Source: Isosphaeraceae bacterium
GTDB taxonomy: Bacteria > Planctomycetota > Planctomycetia > Isosphaerales > Isosphaeraceae
Assembly: GCA_021324445.1 (NCBI GenBank)
Contig: JAJPJC010000025.1
Location: forward strand, 1-33,657
DNA length: 33,657 bases
Direction: 5' to 3'
The position numbers were made by a program, and so were the translations under genes. The notes beneath the pieces were generated by a model. That model was not told where the DNA came from and made no database searches. It worked only from the letters and a program-made list of their open reading frames with translations. Below are positions 7,028 through 13,115 of this stretch, in pieces; the stretch's first letter is position 1; each line of letters starts with the position of its first letter.

Positions 7028-7096
7028 TCGCGGGTCTGGGTGTCGAACCCAGCACTCCGAGTTTATGAGACTCGGCCGAGCACCGGCCCACCCGCA
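7028..7096 (-). tRNA. tRNA with anticodon CAT (Met-type), short D arm
   Basis: Acceptor TGCGGGT/ACCCGCG with U1:G72, A73. Anticodon stem CGAGT/ACTCG with loop CTCATAA gives CAT, so elongator Met, initiator, or lysidine-type Ile are possible; the three G:C pairs of an initiator anticodon stem are absent. The D arm is reduced to GCC/GGC around seven bases and position 8 is G. T-arm CTGGG, TTCGACA, CCCAG. Confidence 0.62.
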
Positions 7097-7104
7097 ATCG
7101 AGTT

Positions 7105-7170
7105 CGGACACGGGATCGAGCCCCGAGCCGGCCGTCCGTGTTCAGGACGGGCCCCCTTCCCTCCGCCGGC
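7105..7170 (-). other. tRNA-like remnant between the Met and Asn genes
   Basis: A six-pair stem CCGTCC/GGACGG closes a loop TGAACAC, and downstream lies a decayed T-arm (loop CTCGATC). By position the anticodon would be AAC with G33; shifting gives GAA (Phe). I cannot pair any acceptor stem and the D arm is not recognisable. It fills an 80-base gap at the right spacing for one tRNA, so I read it as a decayed array member. Limits are approximate. Confidence 0.35.
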
Positions 7171-7176
7171 ATGCAG

Positions 7177-7251
7177 CACCGGGGGCAGGAATCGAACCTG
7201 CGAACTCCTCCTTAACAGGGAGGCACATGAACCAGCTCATGCAACCCCGGT
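7177..7251 (-). tRNA. tRNA-Asn, anticodon GTT
   Basis: Acceptor ACCGGGG/CCCCGGT, G73. Anticodon stem CCTCC/GGAGG with loop CTGTTAA gives GTT (codon AAC). D arm GCAT/ATGT, extendable to six pairs around GCTGGT; U8 present. T-arm GCAGG, TTCGATT, CCTGC. Confidence 0.78.
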
Positions 7252-7270
7252 TTGTGGCGAACCCAGTCAG

Positions 7271-7344
7271 TCGGGGCGGCCGGATTCGAACCGGCGCTCT
7301 CCTGGTCCCGGACCAGGCGGATTGCCAGGCTTTCCCACACCCCG
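7271..7344 (-). tRNA. tRNA-Pro, anticodon CGG, C33
   Basis: Acceptor CGGGGTG/CGCCCCG with C1:G72 and A73, typical of bacterial proline tRNAs. D stem GGA/TCC, loop AAGCCTGGCAA. Anticodon stem CCTGG/CCAGG with loop TCCGGGA gives CGG; position 33 is C where ordinary Pro tRNAs have TTCGGGA. T-arm GCCGG, TTCGAAT, CCGGC. Close copy of the two other Pro genes. Confidence 0.78.
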
Positions 7345-7353
7345 AGCCGCTCA

Positions 7354-7424
7354 AGTGCCCAGCGGGAGTCGAACCCGCACTTCCGCCATGGCAAGGCGGC
7401 AGGCTGCCGCTACATCATGGGCAC
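7354..7424 (-). tRNA. tRNA-Gly, anticodon GCC
   Basis: Acceptor GTGCCCA/TGGGCAC perfect, U73 as usual for glycine. Anticodon stem CCGCC/GGCGG with loop TTGCCAT gives GCC. The D stem ATG/CCT has one mismatch. Four-base variable loop, T-arm GCGGG, TTCGACT, CCCGC. Confidence 0.8.
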
Positions 7425-7451
7425 ATCGGCCGACGCCGAATTGTCAAAGAC

Positions 7452-7524
7452 GGGCACCGGGTGGGACTCGAACCCCCACCCGGCGGATCAAGAGTCCGCT
7501 GTGCTGCCGTTGCACCGCGATTCC
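7452..7524 (-). tRNA. tRNA-Lys-like, anticodon CTT, disturbed T arm
   Basis: Anticodon stem GCGGA/TCCGC with loop CTCTTGA gives CTT (codon AAG). D stem GTG/CAC. Acceptor GGAATCG/CGGTGCC has an A3:G70 mismatch, and the T stem carries about two extra G bases before TTCGAGT. Position 8 is C and the discriminator is C instead of A. Probably a decaying or strongly divergent gene. Confidence 0.55.
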
Positions 7525-7587
7525 GGATGCCGGTCTTCGCGGGCCGTGTGTTTCGTGCCGTTCCTCGCTCACCTCACTTCCAGGCAA

Positions 7588-7661
7588 TCGGGATGGCCGG
7601 ATTCGAACCGGCGGTCTCCTGGTCCCAGGCCAGGCGGATTGCCGGGCTTTCCCACATCCCG
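7588..7661 (-). tRNA. tRNA-Pro, anticodon TGG, C33
   Basis: Acceptor CGGGATG/CATCCCG with C1:G72, A73. D stem GGA/TCC, loop AAGCCCGGCAA. Anticodon stem CCTGG/CCAGG with loop CCTGGGA gives TGG (codon CCA) with C33. T-arm GCCGG, TTCGAAT, CCGGC. All helices are perfect. Confidence 0.8.
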
Positions 7662-7675
7662 GGATCAGGGATCAG

Positions 7676-7749
7676 TCAGGGCGGCCGGATTTGAACCGGC
7701 GTTCTCGAGCACCCCATGCTCGCGGATTGCCAGGCTTTCCCACGCCCTG
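7676..7749 (-). tRNA. tRNA-Pro, anticodon GGG
   Basis: Acceptor CAGGGCG/CGCCCTG, C1:G72, A73. Same D arm as the two other Pro genes. Anticodon stem CGAGC/GCTCG with loop ATGGGGT gives GGG with normal U33. T-arm GCCGG, TTCAAAT, CCGGC. With the TGG and CGG genes it makes a full proline set in one array. Confidence 0.85.
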
Positions 7750-7756
7750 AGTCGGA

Positions 7757-7830
7757 TAGCCCGTGAGGGAATCGAACCCTCCTCTCCGCCTTGAAAGGGC
7801 GGTATCCTCGGACCGATAGACGAACGGGCC
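7757..7830 (-). tRNA. tRNA-Glu, anticodon TTC
   Basis: Acceptor GGCCCGT/ACGGGCT with a terminal G:U, A73. D arm GTC, TATCGGTCCGAG, GAT in the usual Glu style. Anticodon stem CCGCC/GGCGG with loop CTTTCAA gives TTC. T-arm GAGGG, TTCGATT, CCCTC. Fairly regular. Confidence 0.85.
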
Positions 7831-7840
7831 GTCGTGCGAG

Positions 7841-7912
7841 TGGGCTGGGTGGCGCTCGAATCCACGTCTGCGGCTCTTCAGGCCGCCGCTACACCGTCTC
7901 AGCTACCAGCCC
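7841..7912 (-). tRNA. tRNA-Phe, anticodon GAA (first gene of the array)
   Basis: Acceptor GGGCTGG/CCAGCCC perfect, A73, U8 A9. D stem GCT/AGC. Anticodon stem GCGGC/GCCGC with loop CTGAAGA gives GAA. The T stem GTGGA/GCCAC has an A53:G61 mismatch at the normally invariant G:C pair. It would be the promoter-proximal gene; I see no clear promoter between here and 8000. Confidence 0.75.
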
Positions 7913-8290
7913 CTTCAACGAAGAGGCCCGGCTGTCGCAGGACACCGGGCCCGGGTCGAACCATCGCGGTCGGGTCGGCCAGGGTGTTACAAGACCAGCG
8001 GATGCACGGGCGGCGAATTCGCCGGTCGCCCGGCGAGCCATCCCGATCCGGATCGCTGATTGAAGTGACTGGTTCGCCCGGCCAGCATCGTGACCTCGAT
8101 GGTATCGGTGCCTGGTCTCGCTCCGGCGAAGGCCGCGCTTCGAGGCCCACGCCGCGCCCTTCTTGCTCCTCTAGACGCCGAGGCCGCCGGAGAAGTTCGC
8201 GCCGACTCCGGATTTCTTCCGGAGAGTCCCCCGTGCTGGCTCCGGTCGGACCCTCCCTCGGGCCGTCACCCGGAGTCCCCGGCGGTCGGG

Positions 8291-8339
8291 GGACGGAGCC
8301 GGCCCCGACAAGCTGTTCGTGCAGGCGCCGGCTCCGTCC
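8291..8339. repeat. Perfect 13-bp inverted repeat
   Basis: GGACGGAGCCGGC at 8291-8303 is exactly complementary to 8327-8339 with a 23-base loop. It would form a very stable hairpin on either strand. No T-tract follows, so it is not an obvious terminator; it could be a dispersed element or part of an RNA. Confidence 0.65.
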
Positions 8340-8408
8340 GGCGATCCCTGGGCTGGGCGGCCTTTCGTTCAGTACGCGTCGGCATGCTTCAGCAAATCCA
8401 CCGCCCAG

Positions 8409-8851
8409 ACCGCGGAGATCGCCGAGGAAACGGGAAGGAAATCGAGGCGGAAGAACGGACACGTCTCGGCGATCCCCACCGTGGTCCCACGGGCCTGACC
8501 GCGGCGACCGTCGCGATGGCGACCCGAGGTTCACCGCGGAGATCGCCGAGACCGCGGAGATGGGGCCAGAGCCCGGAGAGCGGGTCGGGAGGGTCCGGGG
8601 GACTGGAGCCCGATTCGCTCTCGGTCATCTCCTCGGCGTTTTCCTCGGCGGTCTCTGCGGTCTCCGCGGTGAATCCGTCCCCTCCCTCGCGGCGGTGCGA
8701 CGGGTGGTCCAAAAGGTGGTGATCGCCCAGGAGTGTCGAAGAACGAGGGATCCGATCGGATCGGATTGCCTGGAATTGAGCCGATGCCCTCCCGCCTCGG
8801 CGCTCGGTCTCGGTCTTCCCCTCGGCGTGCTCCGCGGTCACCGCGGTGAAA
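8409..8851. repeat. Dispersed CACCGCGGAGAYCGCNGAG repeat family, both orientations
   Basis: Copies on the plus strand lie at 8409-8427 and 8531-8560; reverse copies lie at about 8636-8677 and 8819-8851. The unit contains CCGCGGAGATCGCCGAG and can pair with the opposite copies into long hairpins. Such units occur as intergenic filler in many planctomycete and other genomes. They create spurious frames on both strands. Confidence 0.6.
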
Positions 8852-8899
8852 GGCGAGAACCGTTCGCGTACCACTGATCAATCGAAGACTGTCGGCCCA

Positions 8900-10033
8900 C
8901 TAGCCGGCGGAGCCCCCGGAGGGTGGTGAGACCGACCGACCGGGGGTTCGCCCGCCGGGCTCGACTTCGAGGCGTCCCGGGACCAGGTCCGAGGTTCCCG
9001 ACGGGGCTGTCGCCTTCTCGACTTCCCAGACCTGCAAGCCGGTCGTGTCGATCTGGGCGGGCAGGACGGTCATCCCCAGCTCGACGACGGCGCGCCGGAC
9101 CAGGTGCGACTGGTCCGGCCCCGCCAGAATCGTGACCGTCCCGCCGCCGCCGGCGCCGTTGGCCTTGAAGCCCACCGCGCCGGCGGCGAAGGCGGCGCGG
9201 TGCAGCGTCTCGATCTCGGGGGTGGTGATGTCCGGGTGCAACCCCTTCTGCGCTTCCCAGTTGGCGTTCATCGCCGCGGCGAAGGCGGCGATGTCCCCGC
9301 GGAGCAGCGCTTCTTTTCCAAGGACCGCGGCGCGGGCGAGGTCGTCGAAGTTGCCGCGATGCCGATCCGCCTCGTTAATCACCTTCTGATGCATGGCGCT
9401 GGAAAAGTGCGAGCGGCCGGTGTAGACCAGGACAAACCGGTCCTCCAGCTCGTAGCGCACCGCGGGGCTCAGGGGCACAGGGAGGACACGAGCGTTGGGA
9501 TACTCGACCTCCATGAAGTTGACCCCCCCATAGGCCGAGGCGAGCTGATCCTGCACGCCCGATTCGAGCTTCAGGTCCTCGACTTCGAGGAGCTGGGACT
9601 GCCGCGCGACCTCCTGCACCAGCAGGTGACGCCCCTGGTAGCGCGACAGGGCGCCGATCGCCGCGACCCCCAGGGCGGCCGAGGATCCCAGGCCGCTGGC
9701 CGGCGGGGCCTCGGAGCGTACCTGGACCTTGACCGCCCACCGCATCGAGTAGACGCCGCTGCTGTAGGTCACGATGCCGGCGCGGGCCACGGCGGCCTTG
9801 AGCAGGTCGAGGACGCCGTTATACTCGATCCGGCGGACGTCATGGAAGTGGACGCGCTCGTCGGTGTCGAGGCTTTCCAGGGTGATGCCGCTCTGTCCCT
9901 CCCGGATCGTCAGGGTGACATACGTGTACAGGCGGGCGGCGATGTTCAGGACGGCGCCGCGCGGCACCACCCGCGTGTCGGTCCATCCGCCGAGATCGCA
10001 GAACCGCACGGGCGCCCGCGCACGGATTTGCAT
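8900..10033 (-). CDS. GHMP-family kinase (sugar-1/7-phosphate kinase-like)
   Basis: A 377-residue GHMP kinase, the ATP-dependent small-molecule kinase superfamily that includes galactokinase, mevalonate kinase and heptose-7-phosphate kinase (HddA). I start it at 10033 (MQIRARAPVRFCDLGGWTDT); an upstream in-frame ATG at 10165 would add 44 residues unlike the family. The opening RAPVRFCDLGGWTDT is the sugar-binding first motif of the HddA/fucose-kinase-like branch, with GGWTD in place of the galactokinase GEHTD. The ATP-binding second motif is PPASGLGSSAA at residues 110-120, and the third is KANGAGGGGTVTIL near residue 300. The C-terminal 35 residues are an unconserved Pro/Gly-rich tail. No glycosylation or heptose genes adjoin it, so the substrate is open. 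Confidence 0.88.
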   Translation of the reverse strand: MQIRARAPVRFCDLGGWTDTRVVPRGAVLNIAARLYTYVTLTIREGQSGITLESLDTDERVHFHDVRRIEYNGVLDLLKAAVARAGIVTYSSGVYSMRWAVKVQVRSEAPPASGLGSSAALGVAAIGALSRYQGRHLLVQEVARQSQLLEVEDLKLESGVQDQLASAYGGVNFMEVEYPNARVLPVPLSPAVRYELEDRFVLVYTGRSHFSSAMHQKVINEADRHRGNFDDLARAAVLGKEALLRGDIAAFAAAMNANWEAQKGLHPDITTPEIETLHRAAFAAGAVGFKANGAGGGGTVTILAGPDQSHLVRRAVVELGMTVLPAQIDTTGLQVWEVEKATAPSGTSDLVPGRLEVEPGGRTPGRSVSPPSGGSAG

Positions 10034-10303
10034 GATCGCCGCTCCGACTCCCGAGCCACGCTCTGATCGCTCCCGCCCCGCCCAAGGAATGTCGTACCTT
10101 GGATCCGACGGGAGGGCAAGAAAAAAATCCCGCCGCGCCGAACGCGACCCCTCCCGGCGACACAATCCCGCCTTCAGCAGGAGCCAGGAAGTCAGACCGC
10201 CTGGCTGAGGCGGTCACCAGCTTCATGGAAGCCCCGTTCGGCACTGCTGTGCTGCTGCTTTGCGACTCTCTTCGGCAGGACCGACCTCTCGCCATCCGTG
10301 CCT

Positions 10304-11398
10304 TCACCTGGCGGTGGCACTGACGTCGTCGATCGGCTCCTCGTCGCCGATGGAGATCGTCTTGACGCCCCCGGCGTCCAGGTCCACCGCCTTCAGATCG
10401 ACCATCCGAATCCGGCTGTCGTCGTAGGTCCGGAAGTAGTACCGCAGGTCCTTGAGGTCCGCTGCGCTGGTCCAGAGCGTGTAGTCGGCGAGCGGCTTGC
10501 CGTGCTCCAGGCCCCGGGCGGCCCCCTTGGGGATGTCGAACTGGTTGAGGATGTGGAAGGCTTGCAGCACCCCCTCACGGGCCGTCGCCACGGGGAGGGC
10601 ACTCTTGGAGAACGCCACCGCCCGGACGAACCGGGACGGCGGCGTGAAGTCCCCCGGCAGTCCCAGCAAGCCGCTGCCCTGACCGAACGCTTTCAAACCC
10701 GCTCCGGCTTCTTCGAGCCTGGGCACGTTGCTGACGGTCAGATTGACGTAGTTGCTGAGGTTGGTCATGTGCCAGTCGAATGTCGGGGAGTTGGACATGA
10801 CGCCGAGCGGATTCCGGTGGACCTGCAATTCGCCCCCGACGTGCTCCAGGACGACCGACTTCCCCACGGCATCGTTGACGATGAAGTGGAGCGGCGGCAC
10901 GAAGCCGAATTCCTTGAAGACGACGTCACCCACCCGGACGCCCCTCGCCGCCTGCACCGCCTCTCCGACGTTCGCACACGTCCCCAGCAGGCGCCCGGCC
11001 AATTCCTGCGGGGCCAGCGCCCGATCCCGATCCAGCTCCGTGATCGCCTGGTACTGGGCATATCCGGGGAAATAGAAGACGCCGACGTGCAGGCCCTTCT
11101 CGTTCAGCCCGTCGGCAAAAAGGGGCAGCCCGAAGGCGTTCATGCCGACGCTCCCATACCTGGTCTTCCAGCGGCATCCCGGCTTGCCATCCGGCGTGGA
11201 ACCGACGAACTCCCTGCCTCTCGGGACGAGGATCACGCTCGACTTGATGTCCACGGCGAATTCGAGCGTGCGTGCGAAGATGACCGAGCCGTCCCGAGGC
11301 CGGATCGTGATCCCGGTGCAGGCCGAGACGGGCGGCAGGCCGGCGACGATGGCGGCGGCGGCCACCAGGACGATGATGGCGAATCTGGGTCGATGCAT
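10304..11398 (-). CDS. Secreted choloylglycine hydrolase-family amidase
   Basis: A 364-residue linear C-N amide hydrolase of the Ntn-hydrolase superfamily (choloylglycine hydrolase / penicillin V acylase family). The start at 11398 (MHRPRFAIIVLV) gives a clean signal peptide; an upstream ATG at 11440 adds 14 polar residues. The sequence VSAC puts Cys27 right after the signal peptide, and it should become the N-terminal nucleophile, followed by the family pattern TGITIRPRDGSVIFARTLEF with its conserved Arg. ADGLNEKGLHVGVFYFPGYAQY contains the next conserved block. VSAC also fits a lipobox, so lipidation is a less likely alternative. The family cleaves bile-salt amides, penicillin V or N-acyl homoserine lactones; bile salts are unlikely here, so an acyl-amide signal or lipid amide is more plausible. 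Confidence 0.9.
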   Translation of the reverse strand: MHRPRFAIIVLVAAAAIVAGLPPVSACTGITIRPRDGSVIFARTLEFAVDIKSSVILVPRGREFVGSTPDGKPGCRWKTRYGSVGMNAFGLPLFADGLNEKGLHVGVFYFPGYAQYQAITELDRDRALAPQELAGRLLGTCANVGEAVQAARGVRVGDVVFKEFGFVPPLHFIVNDAVGKSVVLEHVGGELQVHRNPLGVMSNSPTFDWHMTNLSNYVNLTVSNVPRLEEAGAGLKAFGQGSGLLGLPGDFTPPSRFVRAVAFSKSALPVATAREGVLQAFHILNQFDIPKGAARGLEHGKPLADYTLWTSAADLKDLRYYFRTYDDSRIRMVDLKAVDLDAGGVKTISIGDEEPIDDVSATAR

Positions 11399-11470
11399 GA
11401 GCGAGTGTCCCTGTGGGTTCGGAGGGTCCTTCGGCGACAATCTCGATGTGGAGGTGGGACACCGTGCCGT

Positions 11471-11590
11471 TCACGGCCTCGCCAGAGAGCCGGGCGGGAC
11501 GACGTCCGTCAGCCACACCCCGTTGCTGGAAAGATAGAACGTGTGCCCGTCCCGGTGCCTCCGCAGGGCAATGGCCTTGACGAATCGAAC
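11471..11590 (-). pseudogene. C-terminal remnant resembling RNA 2'-phosphotransferase (KptA/Tpt1)
   Basis: About 39 codons end in a stop at 11471 and contain RRHRDGHTFYLSSNGVWLTD followed by VVPPGSL, which matches the conserved C-terminal block of KptA/Tpt1 enzymes (pattern DGHxFYxSxNGVWLTDxVPPxxL). These NAD-dependent enzymes remove the 2'-phosphate left at repaired or spliced RNA junctions. Upstream in the same frame there is nothing like the rest of the roughly 180-residue enzyme, so this is a truncated scrap. Recognition is from memory of the motif and rests on a short segment. Confidence 0.5.
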
Positions 11591-11713
11591 GAGAAGATGA
11601 CCGAAGACCCTCCTGGTCGGTTGCATTGATTTTTTCAGGGAGTATGCTGGCGCCAGGGCGACCGCTCCGTTTCCAGAGGCCGCTTTGCCGGAGTGACATC
11701 CCAGGAGGCTGCC

Positions 11714-12991
11714 ATGGCGAGGTCCAGCGCGATCATGATCCGGAACGGCCTGCTGATCGATGGCCGCGGCGGCCCGCCGGTGGACGATGCCGGGCTGCTC
11801 GTCTCGGGCGAGACGATCGCCTGGGTGGGGCCGATGGCGCGGGCGCCCGCGGTGGAACCGCAGACGACGGTCATCGACGCGGCCGGCAAAACCATCCTGC
11901 CCGGCCTGATCGAGGCCCACCTGCACCTGAGCTACCGCGACGTCCGGGACCTCCCGGACCTGGATCTGAAGTGCCCGCCCGAGGAGACGACCATCCGCGC
12001 CGTGGCTCATGCCCGGCTCTGCCTGGAGAGCGGCTACACCGCGGCGGTCAGCGCGGGCGCCCTGCACCGCGTCGACGTGGCGATGCGGGATGCCATCCGT
12101 GCCGGGATCATCGACGGACCGCGCCTGATCGCCGCCGGACGCGATATCTGCGCCACGGCCGGGATGCTCGACTGGAACGGCTCCTGGCTGAAGCTCGGCA
12201 TGGAGGGCCTGGGCATCTTCGCCGACGGCATCGACGCCTGCCGCAAGGCGGCGCGGATGGTGATCAAGGAAGGCGCCGATATCGTCAAGGTCTACGTCAC
12301 CGGCGAGGGCATGCTCTTCGAGTGCACGGCCGAGGAGGTGACCTACTCGGAGGAGGAGATCCGCGCCATCTGCGAGGAGGCGCACCGGCGTGGCAAGCGG
12401 GTCTCCGCCCACGCGCGCGGGGCCGAGGGCTGCAAGATGTCGGTCCGCGCCGGGGTGGATATCCTCGACCACGGCACGCTGGTTGATGATGAGGCGATCG
12501 ACCTGATCGCCCAGCGGAACGTCTTCGTCGTCCCCGCGCTGAACTATCAGATCGCCGTGCTGGAGCGCGGGCCGGAGTTCGGCTTCGCCCAGGAGTTCCT
12601 CGATCGGACGATGTACCGCCAGGAGCTGGAAGCCGCTTACATCAACATGCGGAAGCTCGTTCACGCCGGCGTGCGGGTGCTGCCGGGCGGCGACTACGGC
12701 TTCGCCTGGTGCCCGCACGGCGAGTACGCGCGCGACCTCCAGACCTTCGTCGAGCACATCGGACTGACGCCGATGCAGACGCTCGTCGCCGCGACCAAAT
12801 GGGGAAGTGAGCTGATGCGGATGGACGACCGAATCGGCACGCTGGAGCGCGGCAAACTCGCCGACCTGCTTTTGGTCGATGGCAACCCGCTGGAGGACAT
12901 CCGCATCTTGCAGGACAAGACGCGACTGGCCCTGGTGATGCAGGGCGGCCAGGCCAAGGCGGGGACCCTTGGCCTGCACCACCGGCTGTGA
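11714..12991 (+). CDS. Amidohydrolase-family metal-dependent hydrolase
   Basis: A 425-residue amidohydrolase of the imidazolonepropionase/prolidase-like branch. I choose the ATG at 11714 over 11693 because AGGAGG lies five bases before it and the family's N-terminal strand (IMIRNGLLIDGRG) begins soon after. Metal ligands expected for the family are visible: HLH at residues 69-71, a Lys in DIVKVYV that may be carboxylated, His in VSAHARG, His in ILDHGTL, and Asp in LPGGDYG. The closing GTLERGKLADLLLVDGNPLEDI is the usual return of the small beta-sandwich. No signal peptide, so cytoplasmic. Members hydrolyse cyclic amides or dipeptides such as Xaa-Pro; the substrate cannot be fixed here. The alpha/beta hydrolase gene follows 124 bases downstream. 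Confidence 0.9.
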   Translation: MARSSAIMIRNGLLIDGRGGPPVDDAGLLVSGETIAWVGPMARAPAVEPQTTVIDAAGKTILPGLIEAHLHLSYRDVRDLPDLDLKCPPEETTIRAVAHARLCLESGYTAAVSAGALHRVDVAMRDAIRAGIIDGPRLIAAGRDICATAGMLDWNGSWLKLGMEGLGIFADGIDACRKAARMVIKEGADIVKVYVTGEGMLFECTAEEVTYSEEEIRAICEEAHRRGKRVSAHARGAEGCKMSVRAGVDILDHGTLVDDEAIDLIAQRNVFVVPALNYQIAVLERGPEFGFAQEFLDRTMYRQELEAAYINMRKLVHAGVRVLPGGDYGFAWCPHGEYARDLQTFVEHIGLTPMQTLVAATKWGSELMRMDDRIGTLERGKLADLLLVDGNPLEDIRILQDKTRLALVMQGGQAKAGTLGLHHRL

Positions 12992-13115
12992 CCGGAATCG
13001 GGCCGCAAGCCGCGCGGCGGGTCCTCCAGGCAGGATCGGCGCGACGGCGCCGGGATCGACAGGCCAGCTCCGGGCACGGCCACCGCAGGCCGGTCCACGG
13101 CAAGGGGAGCGCAAC

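Larger units (their letters stand above)
7913..8899. other. Intergenic stretch upstream of the tRNA array
   Basis: Nearly 1 kb without a credible gene. Frames here translate into low-complexity peptides such as FTAEIAETAE, which is the known signature of a non-coding repeat translated by chance. It holds the 13-bp inverted repeat at 8291-8339 and the repeated unit described at 8409-8851. The array promoter should lie near 7913-8000 on the minus strand, but no good -35/-10 pair stands out. Confidence 0.65.

Noticed and set aside
7105..7170. A second tRNA-Phe(GAA)
   Set aside because: The loop register that gives GAA breaks the strong six-pair stem, and no acceptor stem can be formed.
6552..7750. 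Long plus-strand frames (up to 380 residues) rich in GFEPA and RTRT segments
   Set aside because: These are translations of the reverse complement of tRNA T-arms (GGTTCGAATC); the DNA folds as tRNAs on the minus strand.
5632..7912. CRISPR array
   Set aside because: The regular spacing and recurring GATTCGAACC come from tRNA T-arms; the units fold as cloverleaves and there are no identical direct repeats.
7834..8881. Frames on both strands in 7834-8881
   Set aside because: They encode FTAEIAETAE-type peptides, a known artefact of a non-coding repeat, and have no start context.
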